From NCBI GenBank assembly GCA_026214975.1, contig CM047810.1, positions 42,428,113 to 42,492,112 of the forward strand: a stretch of DNA of 64,000 nt, read 5' to 3'. The notes under the pieces were generated by a model that saw only the letters and a list, made by a program, of their open reading frames with translations, was not told the DNA's origin and ran no database searches. The position numbers and the translations under genes were made by a program. The stretch is from Gentiana macrophylla (Eukaryota > Streptophyta > Magnoliopsida > Gentianales > Gentianaceae). Positions 1-9,906 of this stretch are shown piece by piece (the stretch's first letter is position 1; each line of letters starts with the position of its first letter).

Positions 1-2
1 TC

Positions 3-1064
3 ATGAAATTCTTAAAGAAGAATATCTTCCTGAGGTTTGGATGTCCACGTGCCTTGATCAGTGATGAAGGGACGCATTTCTGCAACCGACCCCTAGAGAA
101 AGTTCTTGAAAAGTATGGTGTCCGGCACAAAATTGGCACACCATATCATCTTATGACGAGTGGTCAGGTTGAAAGGAGCAACCAAAGTATCAAGAAAATC
201 CTGGAAAAGACGGTTAACAGTCATAGGAAAGACTGGAGTTTGAAATTGGATGACGTACTATGGGCATATAGAACCGCCTATAAGACTCCTATGGGTACAT
301 CTCCATATCAAATGGTTTACGGTAAGCCATGTCATCTGCCAGTCGAGTTAGAGCATAGAGCTTATTGGGCTACAAAGTTTCTGAACTTTGATTCCCAATC
401 TTGTGGTAAGCACCGACTGCAGCAGTTGCATGAGTTGGACGAATTCAGACTCCAGGCCTACGAAAGTGCCAGGATTAGTAAAGATAAGATGAAGCTACTC
501 CACGATGCTAAGATTAAGAAAAGAGAATTCCACGTCGGCGAACAAGTTCTTCTGTACTTACATTTGTTTCCTGGAAAGTTGAGGACACGTTTGTCCGGTC
601 CCTTCGAGATTCTCCAAATCACTCCTGGAGGCGTTCTAGAACTTCGCGGTTATAGCGGTAAACTGTTTCGAGTGAATGGTCAAAGGTGTAAGCACTATAT
701 TGGTGAACCTAAAGAGAAACCTTTGATTGTTCGTTTCCTCGATATCCTCGGGTGTGGTGCTACACAAGTCGATGAATTTGACGAGTTTTCACCCGACCTG
801 TTTTCAGAGGATGACGGTAGTGGTAGATCTGAAGAAGTTCTAGCAGGTAGTTGGGATATGGAAGAGTTTGAGAGGGAGCGTCAGTTGAAACGTCATCAAA
901 AGATTCAGAAGAAGAAGTCAACCATGGGGAAGTTTCAGCGTGTTTGGAAAGCTATTAAAGGTTTTACCCCATGTGTTAGGTGCTGTTTTTGCAGCCGAAC
1001 TACTGACCAAAGTCTAGACGAGGTAGTGGATGGCAGAAAGGTCAAATGGCCTGATCCAGGCTGA
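3..1064 (+). CDS. Athila-type integrase, C-terminal part of pol (5' end outside window)
   Basis: This is the last 350 or so residues of a Gypsy polyprotein. Integrase inserts the element cDNA into chromosomal DNA. The core carries the second catalytic Asp in [10 protein letters not shown] (about residue 21) and the catalytic Glu in SGQVERSN (about residue 57). [16 protein letters not shown] and [14 protein letters not shown] follow, which are hallmarks of Athila integrases. The C-terminal DNA-binding part is near residues 175-205 ([15 protein letters not shown]). After it comes an acidic then basic tail of about 100 residues ending with a Cys-rich CVRCCFCS patch, longer than the integrase needs. 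The frame is open to the window edge, so the ATG at base 3 is an internal methionine and not the start. No stop interrupts this portion. Confidence 0.9.
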   Translation: MKFLKKNIFLRFGCPRALISDEGTHFCNRPLEKVLEKYGVRHKIGTPYHLMTSGQVERSNQSIKKILEKTVNSHRKDWSLKLDDVLWAYRTAYKTPMGTSPYQMVYGKPCHLPVELEHRAYWATKFLNFDSQSCGKHRLQQLHELDEFRLQAYESARISKDKMKLLHDAKIKKREFHVGEQVLLYLHLFPGKLRTRLSGPFEILQITPGGVLELRGYSGKLFRVNGQRCKHYIGEPKEKPLIVRFLDILGCGATQVDEFDEFSPDLFSEDDGSGRSEEVLAGSWDMEEFERERQLKRHQKIQKKKSTMGKFQRVWKAIKGFTPCVRCCFCSRTTDQSLDEVVDGRKVKWPDPG

Positions 1065-1072
1065 GCTTAAAT

Positions 1073-1122
1073 GGTGTCGAGCTAACGACATTAAACAAAA
1101 GCGCCACTAGGAGGCATCCTAG
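1073..1122 (+). other. Post-stop module 1: conserved AACAAAAGCGC box plus perfect hairpin
   Basis: Just after the pol stop, TCGAGCTAACGAC, AACAAAAGCGC and a perfect stem-loop (CTAGGA, loop GGCA, TCCTAG; 1107-1122) follow one another. A second version of the same three-part module follows the next ORF at 1656-1708. Its position after two different stop codons suggests an RNA signal such as termination, 3'-end or packaging, but the function is not known to me. Confidence 0.55.
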
Positions 1123-1244
1123 ATATCGTTAGTTTTAGTCATTTTTGTTTTGTGCTTTTGTAGTTTAGTATTTAAGTTTTAGTATTTAAGTTTAGCTTAC
1201 TAATTTTTGTTTATATATCTGTCAGTTAGTTGTGCTTTCTAGAT

Positions 1245-1643
1245 ATGGATTTCGGAGTTCTACCAGAGGAGTTGCCTTTCCTTAGGAGGATCCCACTTAT
1301 CACTGTAGATGACGGACCGGGAGGGACTATAGTGTTGCACGTAGACTTTGACATTAGTATCCGCGTCAAGACTGTCACCTATGTTCTCATTGTTCCCCGC
1401 TGTTCGGGAGGTGGAGACTTCACTACTGAGGAGTTACAGGAGGCTCTAGGACGTCCGTACACGATCCTCAATGATCCGATGCTGACAGATTTAGCGCTAG
1501 TGCTAGAAGCTGAACATTTTCGAGGTGTTGATGTAGCTGGTGAGGATTGGGGTTTGCAAGACGAGCATGACTTCCCTCCGGCGATTGACATGCTCCACCG
1601 TCTTATTCGAGTGATAGATTGGTCGGCCGTTTATGATGACTAG
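1245..1643 (+). CDS. Small ORF of unknown function between pol and the internal promoter of E1
   Basis: The first ATG (1245) gives 132 codons; the frame is open a little further upstream but only with a TTG start. The predicted protein begins MDFGVLPEELPFLRRIPL, is acidic and has no membrane segment, zinc finger or coiled coil that I can see. I do not recognise a family. It sits 180 bp after the pol stop, and both stops are followed by the same AACAAAAGCGC/hairpin module, which argues that it is a real element gene rather than a chance frame. It has no internal stop although neighbouring E1 ORFs do. It could be an accessory protein or a relic of the env-position ORF found in Athila elements. 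Confidence 0.5.
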   Translation: MDFGVLPEELPFLRRIPLITVDDGPGGTIVLHVDFDISIRVKTVTYVLIVPRCSGGGDFTTEELQEALGRPYTILNDPMLTDLALVLEAEHFRGVDVAGEDWGLQDEHDFPPAIDMLHRLIRVIDWSAVYDD

Positions 1644-1655
1644 CGTTCTTAAGTT

Positions 1656-1708
1656 GTTTCGTCGAGCGACCGACGTAAAACAAAAGCGCTTGGTGGGAGG
1701 TAACCCAC
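1656..1708 (+). other. Post-stop module 2: AACAAAAGCGC box plus hairpin
   Basis: This second copy of the module follows the 1643 stop: TCGAGCGACCGAC, then AAAACAAAAGCGC (1678-1690 region), then a hairpin with stem GTGGG/CCCAC and loop AGGTAA (1693-1708). The box is nearly identical to that at 1073-1104, while the hairpin stem sequence has changed but still pairs. That is the pattern expected of a conserved RNA structure. Confidence 0.55.
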
Positions 1709-1862
1709 TGTTTCCTTTTGTTTTTACTTATTTCCTAGTAATTTTATGTACTTCGTTTGATTTCCAATTGTATTTTTGAAGTTTTATTTAAGTTTAATAA
1801 GAAAGTGCAATTTTGAATTTGACGTGTATGGAAATTTTATAATTTTTGCACTTTTCCTGCTT

Positions 1863-2116
1863 GGACGCCCGTCCAGGAGTCTGGACGGCCGTCCGCTATG
1901 CACAATTTGTGAACGAGCGTCCACTAAGCCTGGACGCCCGTCTGACATATCTCCTCCCAACGCTGTATGTGAATTGAGCATCTGGACGAGCGTCTGTTTA
2001 AATGGACGCCCGTCCAGTTCACATGATCTCCAGATGGACGCCCGTCCAGTTCATCTGTTCTTCATTGGACGCCCGTCCGGTTATGTGGACGCCCGTCCAG
2101 GACCTGTCTATATATA
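1863..2116 (+). promoter_or_regulatory. Internal promoter-like region: nine near-palindromes GGACGnnCGTCC followed by a TATA box
   Basis: Nine copies of a 12-bp near-palindrome lie at 1863, 1883 (perfect palindrome GGACGGCCGTCC), 1911 (degenerate), 1932, 1984, 2004, 2036, 2067 and 2087. Ten bases after the last copy is TATATATA (2109-2116). The transposon-protein ORF begins at 2693. The same motif family lies ahead of the TATA box in this element's LTR (21621-21852) and in E1' (62465-62700). I infer a second transcription unit inside the element that shares a regulator with the LTR. Confidence 0.6.
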
Positions 2117-2415
2117 CTCCCTCCACGCATGAGCAATCACTTTTTTCAGATTTTCAAAAACCAAACCCGACTTTTTGCCTCCTCTCAACCTAAATCCTTC
2201 GATTTTACACCAAATTGGGCGCTGTAAGTTGCTATAGGCCGCATTTGAGCCCCTCTCTTCGTTTTTCAAAGACAAATTCCCCAACACACCATCTTTTTGG
2301 AGAATCAGGACCCTTTGTAGTCCGACTTTTTGGGTAAAAAAATCCGATTTTGGGAGCCAATTTGGACTTGTTTGGACTAATCTTCATCTCGATCAGCATC
2401 TACTCATCTTACTCG

Positions 2416-2683
2416 GTAAGTTAGTAACAACTTTTCTCGTTTTTGTTCACGTTTTTCTGAGTTCGATCTTTGGGTCGGCTCGTTCACTTGCATATCACCT
2501 TATTTGTTTTCTTTCTTTCGTTTTTGTTCTTGATTCTTGCTGGTTGGTGCTGTGATGATGATGTGGATAATGAATGGGTTGGTTATTGATAATGGATGGT
2601 TGTGGTTTGGTTGATTTGAAATCCCGATTTGGATGATAAACGGGTACCTTGTTTTGTTTTGGGATCGTTGTGGTTTAGTCTAG
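2416..2683 (+). other. Possible 5'-UTR intron of the internal transcript of E1
   Basis: A good donor (CG|GTAAGTT, 2416) lies about 300 bp after the internal TATA box. A pyrimidine/T-rich stretch ends in TAG at 2681-2683, ten bases before the ATG of the next ORF (2693). The interval of 268 bp is T-rich, like a plant intron. This is inferred from consensus only; RNA reads across the junction would be needed. Confidence 0.35.
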
Positions 2684-2692
2684 GATTGCATA

Positions 2693-3610
2693 ATGGTTCA
2701 TAAGAAGGCGGTGGTGAAGAGACATGGTAAGGAAGTGGCTAGGGAGGCCAGGAAGAAACGCAAAGAGTTTGATCCTACCTTAGTTGATCCTAACCGGGTG
2801 TTAGCATTCGAGAACAACCTCATAGAGCCACCCAAACTAGGACTACTTTGAGGGATGAGCCAACCTCGGAGTCTGAGACGGATGATGATATTACCTTGGT
2901 AAGGATGCCGAGAGCTCAGAAAGGTGGAGGTTCGTCTAGGGCTGAGGACACCGTAGATGCTACCCGGGAAGAGGAACCGGTTGAACCTAGGGCTGCTGAA
3001 CCAAGAAAGAAAGCCAAAACCGTACCCCCTATGCCTATGCCTCGTAGATTCGTGAGCCCTAGGGCCCACGACGCGTATACCAAGCACTATTTCTCGAGGA
3101 CTATGTTGATAGAGAGAGCTACATTGGAAGCTAAGGTCGATCCAGGGTTCGTCAAACTATTGAAGGATAAAAAATGGGACACCTTCATGACTATCCCGAC
3201 TACCCCGGTGAATGGCTCCTTAGTTAGATAATTTTACGCTAATTGCTCGGAAACCAACTTGGAGACGGGAGAAGTTATGGTTCGAGGGGTGCCGGTTCCT
3301 TTTACGTCGGATGTGATCAATAAGAAGTATGGGTTGGCGGCTTTTGAGGGACGAGATTATAAGGAGGAGATTGTGCATAGACAGAGTCTGGGGCAGGATC
3401 CTTTGAAGGAGTTACGGTTGAGAGTTTTCCCGGAGGTGGCTTGGACGTTGAGGCCGGGTGGAGACCGGAAGGAGTTAGTCACCACTACCTGGACGGAGGA
3501 TTGGAAAGTCCAGTGTAGGTTTATTCAGAGTCGGTTGTTGCCTAAGAACAACTTGACACATTTTCATATTGGTGACCTAGGCATGCTTTATGCTTTGACA
3601 TTTGGCCTAC
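2693..3610 (+). pseudogene. 'Putative plant transposon protein' ORF of E1, N-terminal part (split by E2)
   Basis: The first 50 or so codons (MVHKKAVVKRHGKEVAREAR, strongly basic) run from the ATG at 2693. They are then out of frame with the rest (frameshift near 2835). The following frame contains an acidic/charged linker and the conserved block WDTFM...FYANCSETNLETGEV, then VRGVPVPFTSDVINKKYGL and RFIQSRLLPKNN. These are typical of the plant retroelement domain known as putative plant transposon protein (Pfam Transposase_32, as I recall). An in-frame TAA at 3229-3231 replaces what is a Glu codon in related copies. At 3610 the reading frame is cut by E2. Joined across the TSD, the frame continues directly at 19228. 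The function of this family is not established; it occupies the env position of Athila elements. Confidence 0.75.
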
Positions 3611-4941
3611 TGACAGACCTAAACCTAACCTTGGAAACAGCGCTTGAAAAGTCGATTTAACATTACCTAGGCTATACTGAGATCCTAACCGACAAAGTGT
3701 ATCGGGTCAAATCAGTAGTGCTAGTATGGTGAGTCAGGTGTCGAATCCTCAGGGAAACGTATGGTAATTCAAAGTGTGGCTAAACACCAAGAAGCTATTA
3801 TTAACTCAATCTAAGTCGCAATTTTCTTTTTTTTCTATTTAGTAACCTTAAAACAAGTAAATAAATGCATAAAACTAAAATGTATATATATAGATACATA
3901 AATATATATATAAAATATATAGAAATACATATATATATATATATAGATATAAATATATATAGTACCAATACAATATATAAGATATAAATACTAGTAATAT
4001 TATAAAAGACTAGCCAAGAATATGTCATCAATCAAGATCTCTTTTAGTAGAAATAGATGTGCTCGATCTTTCCCTTTTTTAAGGTGAATCAATTATATAT
4101 GAATCGGTGTATTCCTAAGCTAGACAACTCCTCCTCACACGAGCGTATGAAATTGTCATATGTCAAATTGTCACCGCTTTAATCTCCACAACGCCCCATG
4201 CTAATCTTAGTTAGTCTCGAACAGTACCGAGTACAAATCTACCCCGGATAAAAGAGGTTATTCCGCTTTGTCGACGCGGCCGATGTTATTCAAGAGGCTC
4301 CGTTGTCGGCGGATCGATTTAACACAAACGGTGTAGTTTTAATCAAACGTGATTTTAACATTATTATGATCTTGAACACAATTTTAATAAGATTCATCTT
4401 TCCCAAGACAAATCTGCCCCCGGGTAGGAAATAGGATTCCGTTGTCACGTTTTCACTCGGCCATTTTTACACTCCGATTTTTCTATCCTTTATCTCATAT
4501 CCTAACTTCTCTGGTCAGTTCATCGTTAGGTTATATGTTGCGATTCATCTTGGTTAATTACGTCAATCCGAATATTATCAATACGTTGCAAGATAGAAAA
4601 AGATTCATTATAATCGATTTTAATTCAATTTTAACATAGTCATCATCTATTTCTCTAAAAAGATAAACTAATTCAATTTCATATCTTGGCTAGATATAGA
4701 GTTAGCCTAATATCATTATAACTAATATATAGATACTAATAACAACAAACAAACATAAATACATTAAAAAGTTACCAGATTACAATTGTAGTGTCAGAGT
4801 CGTATTCTCCGGAAATAGCAACTCCTTTAGCAACAACGAGCCTTGATAAACCTTCTAAGTATTAAAACGATACTTATACTACAGTATTATTTCGACAGAG
4901 TGTCGTTTACGGTATTTACTGTAACTACACACTAGATTAAG

Positions 4942-5011
<70 letters not shown>

Positions 5012-5473
5012 GATATATATATATTGGTACAACTTCCTCAAGCTGCAAATGAGCAGTATTTATAGAGTGGATGTCAAGGCGGGCGCGGGCGGTGTAGTCC
5101 CGGCGGGGCGGTGCTACTGATGGAGATTCTCTCCTGACAAATCCCCATGTCTTTGGTGGCGGAGAGATTCCGGCTCGGGCCGGGTTTTTTCGGTTCGGGC
5201 CGGATCTTGAAAAATATCTTTCTTCCGTTTCTTACTTTCGGTTTTAATTCTTCAGTTTTCTATCACACGTACCCTGAAACAGTCAAAAACACGAGCCACA
5301 GTAATTTTGATCATAAAAACTATAAGTTTTACTAAAATAATAACGATAATTTCTATTTATAATGATTTCGATTTTTATGTGTTTTTAGATATATTTTTAT
5401 AGAATTTATACGATATTATCGTAAATACGATATAAAAAGTCATATAATATGATTATATTTTTCTCATACATCA
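3611..5473 (-). repeat. 3' LTR of E2 (1863 bp)
   Basis: It matches 17318-19222 over its length, starting TGACAGACC and ending CATACATCA on the plus strand. On the minus strand a TATA box (CTATAAATA, 5058-5066) follows a GC-rich motif pair at 5078-5112. It holds a long (TA)n tract at about 4941-5008. Compared with the other LTR it lacks about 80 bp (present at 18527-18607). Confidence 0.92.
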
Positions 5474-5489
5474 ACTACTCCCCACTTAG
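5474..5489 (-). other. Polypurine tract of E2
   Basis: On the minus strand CTAAGTGGGGAGTAGT directly abuts the 3' LTR. This is the usual position of the plus-strand DNA primer. It is preceded by GCTCGAGGACGATCAAAAG, which closely parallels the sequence before the E1 polypurine tract. Confidence 0.8.
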
Positions 5490-7050
5490 CTTTTGATCGT
5501 CCTCGAGCAAAATAAGCGATAATATATAAACTGTTATAATGCAAACAATATAGCTCTTCTAGATTAAATTTCTAACTCAGTAACGTATGCTGTCAACATT
5601 ATAATCATATTAATTTTATCTATCTAAGATTATTAAAAAAATAAAAAGTGTGTATAACTTAATAAATTAGTTATAAATATTATCTAAATGAAATTCTACA
5701 TGAATTACTTAATAACTATAAAATAAAATACTTAAAACAACTTTGTAATCGCCACTATATGAAATTTCGGAATCAAGGACTAAGTCGAGTAGTTGGCAAA
5801 ATGGCTTATAACGTTCAGGCTCAGGGTGTTTGGCTAATCGAAAGGATAACAAAGGAAAATCAAAAGAAAATAGAGGCAAGTCGTACGTGCTTACACCTTC
5901 AACTTTTGATCAAAAAACACCTTGATTAGTAACATCCTGACACTGGTTTTATTTGTTTTTTTTTTTTTTTTAACAACAAACAAACATATCCGAACTTATT
6001 ATCAGAGTCGACTATCTTTCAAGTGTCATGAGGTGAGTACGGATACATCAGCACTTAATTATTCCAACTTTTTCTTTTCTAGAGAATAACACTTTTTGTT
6101 AATAGATTGCCTTCCGAATAATATTTATTCCAATCTCAACATATACCATTATTGAATTTCGATGTCGTCACCGCTATCCATAAGCACATACTAAACTTGC
6201 GGGATTTCAAAGAAATGTAGACCAATTTAAGTTAAGGGTCGGTTATATCTAGTTAATCATAATGGCTAATTTCGAGTGAGGTCTTGATCACTCTGCAAAA
6301 ATTTGAGGTGGGGAAAAATTGGGAATTACATTCGGGTAGGCTTATTTGGCCATAGTTAGTCAAAGTAATGCCAAAAATCTCATCATTCCTAATCTGATTC
6401 CAAATTCATACTTTTCTTGAAAACAAAATCATTCTAAAATTTTTATTATAATTATAAGTAACTTTTGTCTAATTTCAAAAAAATAATATTTCATACTATT
6501 TATCAAGGTATACATACTTAAAATCTTGATAAAAATCTAACATAGATATAAATAATATAGAAATAATATATCGAGATTACTTTACTTAATTAAAAATTTA
6601 TTCTATCCAAATATATCATTTTTATTATAATGATTATATATTATTTCGTTCATTTCCTTAAGATTGATTAAACTAAGTGCATCAGTAATTGATATATTAA
6701 ATTTATTTTATTTACTAACCAAGCTCTACTCCCCACTTACGAATTGGCATCGTCTCGATGTGTAATGAGTAGTAAAAAGTTGGTTTAGGAAATAAAATAA
6801 ATTTTATAACGGGTGAATATTGTTACGTGTCATATAGACTAGTGTTTATATAATATAGCATATTAAAAAAACATTAACACAAACAAATATATTACAATAT
6901 TAAAAAGTACAAGTTAACTACTAAATACTGCTATAACCTAAAAAACTAAAACTAAGTTAATCTAAGTTATTATTAAACTAATTTATTCTAAGTTAATTTA
7001 TTCTACCATTATTACCTTTTATATTCCTTCCTTACAACCAACATAACTAT
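5490..7050 (-). other. AT-rich untranslated 3' region of E2 with a second polypurine-tract copy
   Basis: I see no coding sequence in these 1.56 kb between the last ORF and the 3' LTR. The notable feature is a second TAAGTGGGGAGTAG (6726-6740, minus strand), identical over 14 nt to the terminal polypurine tract and 1.25 kb away from it. Confidence 0.6.
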
Positions 7051-7932
7051 CTAATTTTCTGCACTTGAAGATCCTCCCGGAGTATCGACTGGTAGTAGCC
7101 CTACCTGAGGAAGTCGAGCTGGAAAATACTCATCTGTCGCTCTTTCCGGTACCCTAGCCAAACGAACTCTTATTCTGGAAATCAGCCATGCAAACGGCAT
7201 AGGCTGACGGAACGGTCTGCTTCCAAATGCAAAACTAACAGCTGCTTTCTGAATCAATATTCCCCAATCTATAACAGCCCCGCTCGTTATAGCATACAAC
7301 AGTAACAATTCATCATCACTGAGTTCCGAGAAATCATCAGTTGGATAAACTCGTGAATTGATGAAACGTTTCCAGGTTCTCAAATGGGGAAGTAAAGCGG
7401 CAGTGGAGACATCTCTATCCCTATCATAATGTTGGAATAAAACTTGATAAGATTCCGAACATTTGTTAATAAATCCTTCAGCGGTGTCAAGTCTCCACTG
7501 ATACTCATAATGACTAGAGGGTGATGTTTGACCGTGGTATATGAAAAATTTGATTGATTACGGTAGAAGTAAAAGGAACAACAGTACCTCTAATGGTAAC
7601 AGATCAGACGACTCTACAAGATTAGCCTCTGCAAGTCTTGAGTAAAACTCTCTTACCATTGTAACATTAATTCTTCCTCTGGGCATACGACAAAAATAAT
7701 CCCACCCATCTGCATCCATTCTTATGAATGCCCAATTATCTACTTTTCGAAAATTTAGACCTCTTTCAACCAGCACCGGTGATTGGTTGAAATTACTCAA
7801 GAAAGGGTGTGGATTTGCTTCATTCATATAATTGTAAGGAATGGGGTGGAAAAACGGATAATGCGAATTAGGGAGTACGGAGTTTGGGGTATGCGGAGGA
7901 GAATAACTGTTAACTGACGAATGATCGGACAT
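7051..7932 (-). pseudogene. Second 'putative plant transposon protein' ORF of E2 (distal ORF, one in-frame stop)
   Basis: The ATG at 7932 (minus strand) opens a frame of 294 codons broken only by TAA at 7558-7560. The N-terminus is Pro/Asn/Ser-rich. Then come FRKVDNWAFIRMDADGWDYF and RGRINVTMVREFYSRLAEANL, and after the stop RTWKRFINSRVYPTDDFSEL and ELLLLYAITSGAVIDWGILI. These match the layout of the other transposon-protein ORFs in this window: an FY..L block, a WxxF(I/V)xSR(L/V) block and an LLYAI block. The frame continues unchanged through the stop, so a single nonsense change explains the break. Upstream at 8007-8109 is a TATA box with the E2-specific GC motif, suggesting its own promoter. 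The role of the protein is unknown. Confidence 0.7.
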
Positions 7933-8006
7933 TTTATACGGAATATATAAGAAAACGAGAGGCTTAAGAAGTGAATTGGCAAGCTGAGGAGTGAGCCCTC
8001 AGTTTC

Positions 8007-8109
8007 CTTATATAGAAGTGCCAGAAATAGGTAAGAAACAACCTAAATGAGGTCGGTAGAACACCAGACCGGCGCGGGCCGGTGTAGTCCCGGCGCGGGC
8101 CGGTGCTAC
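8007..8109 (-). promoter_or_regulatory. Internal promoter-like region of E2: paired CCGGCGCGGGCCGG motifs and TATA box
   Basis: Two 21-bp tandem units each contain CCGGCGCGGGCCGG (8069-8082 and 8090-8103), with arms CCGGC/GCCGG. On the minus strand they lie upstream of CTATATAAGG (8006-8015), 75 bp before the ATG at 7932. The same unit followed by GTGTAGTC and GTGCTAC occurs, slightly eroded, just upstream of the TATA box in both LTRs (5078-5112 and 18830-18864). I infer a shared promoter module. Confidence 0.6.
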
Positions 8110-8338
8110 AGTGCTCGGTCACAGATTTTTGCATTTCAGGATGTTCTATCAGGTTTATTCAGTGTGAATGTATGTAATTTTATCTAAAACAGGGGTGGAA
8201 AATTCTAATAATACAGAAACAACGAAAAAAACATAAAACTGCGCAGTGTACTAACCACAGAGTACATCAAATTGTCTAAAATAAAAATCAAACCAAAGTA
8301 TATTGTCGTACATCGTAAAATAGGAAAAGTTTAATTAA

Positions 8339-9906
8339 CTACTCATCTCCATCATAATCCTCATCTTCGTCATAAGATGAGTCAAAATGAGCCGAAAAAG
8401 ATCCAAACATACTAGAAGTAAAATCAGCTCCGAGAGACTGAGTCGTACTAAAATCATAGTTAAACTGTTGTGGATCCACTGACGTAGAAGCTTGAAATGT
8501 AGCCTGAGTTTGCCTCGTCGTCATTGTCACCGAACCTTCTAATCCAAACGAGCCGAGACCTGCTGTCACATCTGCTACTGAAGTTACTCCTCCCATGCCC
8601 ATGGATGCATCAAATGAACCTGTAAACATACTACCCTGTCCTACAGATGACGGCATATAGTCCTGGAATAAAACTGGTGGTGGGACAGGTGGAATCCAAT
8701 CTGGCATAGTATATGGGTCAGGCTGACTCTGAGGGTAACGTGTAGAAATCTCTGCATATCTGGGTTCTATTGCACTGATGAAAGCTCTGTGACCTCTTTG
8801 GCCAATCCTAAGATCTTCAGCCCACTTTCTATTTTGTTCACAAGCTAAGGCTATATTAGCATCAGTTCTAGCCTGAGCTTGAATCATATGCTGAAACATA
8901 GCCTCTACTTTGCTATTCTGGCCCTGAAGTGGCTGCGGCTGAGGTGATTGCCTAGGAACTTGAGATGTATGAATAGGAGATGGCTATGGTGGTTGCTGAC
9001 GTTGCTGGTTAGGGTTATTGTAGTTGATTCTACCAGCAGGCAAGGCAGTTAGTTTCTGACCAATAAGTGGAGCAAAAGGTGACATAATCCTATATGAGGG
9101 TAGTACTGGTACTTCATGAAGATCACACAAGGCAGAAATAAGATTAGGGAACGGCAGACGTCCTCCTCGAGTTCTATTCTTTACAAAATCACATGCCTTG
9201 GTAAAAATTAACTTCCCTAGATTTATTGGAATGTCATGCACCATAGCCCAGGCCAAAACAACATCCTCACGACCATAAGCACAAAGATGAGCCGAAGGAT
9301 TAACATTATATCCTATAAATTGCTTGATAGCCCTGATGTCCCTTATACACTGTCCATAAGGAAACCTATTATCCTTCCAAACTGCTGTGGAATCAAAGGC
9401 AGCCTGAGCTTCAAATGATTTAGCTAGTAGTCTACCAGGCAGGTCTAAATTCCAAACAGTCTGATAATCATCATCCTCAAGTATCTCAGGTAACCCATAA
9501 AAAGAATTTATCATGATAGGATTGAAGGAAACATTAACCGTCCTAAGAGGGATATTTTCTAGTTCATCAAGAGTAGCCATATCATAAGTAGATAAAACAG
9601 AATAAAATTCGGCTACCATTGTGACATTTATGTTACTAGTGCGTTCATCGCAATTTCCATCCATTCCCTATCTTGGAAGATTTTTTTCACTTCTTCTCCC
9701 AAATAGTCAAAATCAATACCACGTTCTAGAGTGACCCTCAAGACTTATGAAAAATCCATCATAGGCATTTTTAGCTGCAATACTAGCGGTTTTTTCAAAA
9801 GAAACGGCTTCTTCAAGTTCGATTAAAGGTCGCGGTTCATGAACCGTACTACTACTGTGGTTATCTGGTTTTCTTTTCTTAGAGCTTCTCTAGATGATGA
9901 GGCCAT
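8339..9906 (-). pseudogene. First 'putative plant transposon protein' ORF of E2 (proximal ORF)
   Basis: The likely ATG is at 9906 (MASSSREALRK). The first 80 codons contain frameshifts and stops before the long frame from 9664. That frame shows NINVTMVAEFYSVLSTYDM, FNPIMINSFYGLPE, YNVNPSAHLCAYGREDVVLA, NLGKLIFTKACDF and RTRGGRLPFPNLISALCDL. This is the core of the plant transposon-protein domain. After about 226 codons a TAG (8984-8986) interrupts a low-complexity Pro/Gln linker. The same frame resumes to 8339 with a coiled-coil-like stretch and an acidic DEDEDYDGDE tail. It lies between integrase and the second such ORF, so E2 carries two tandem members. Function unknown; low-complexity tails suggest a nucleic-acid or chromatin protein, but that is a guess. 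Confidence 0.7.

Noticed and set aside
1863..2098. CRISPR-like array
   Set aside because: Repeats are 12 bp with irregular 8-40 bp gaps in a plant retroelement; they read as binding-site-like motifs.
3801..4031. Open frame rich in Ile/Tyr on the minus strand (and its twin at 17549-17797)
   Set aside because: It is translation of (TA)n-rich LTR sequence, present in both E2 LTRs.
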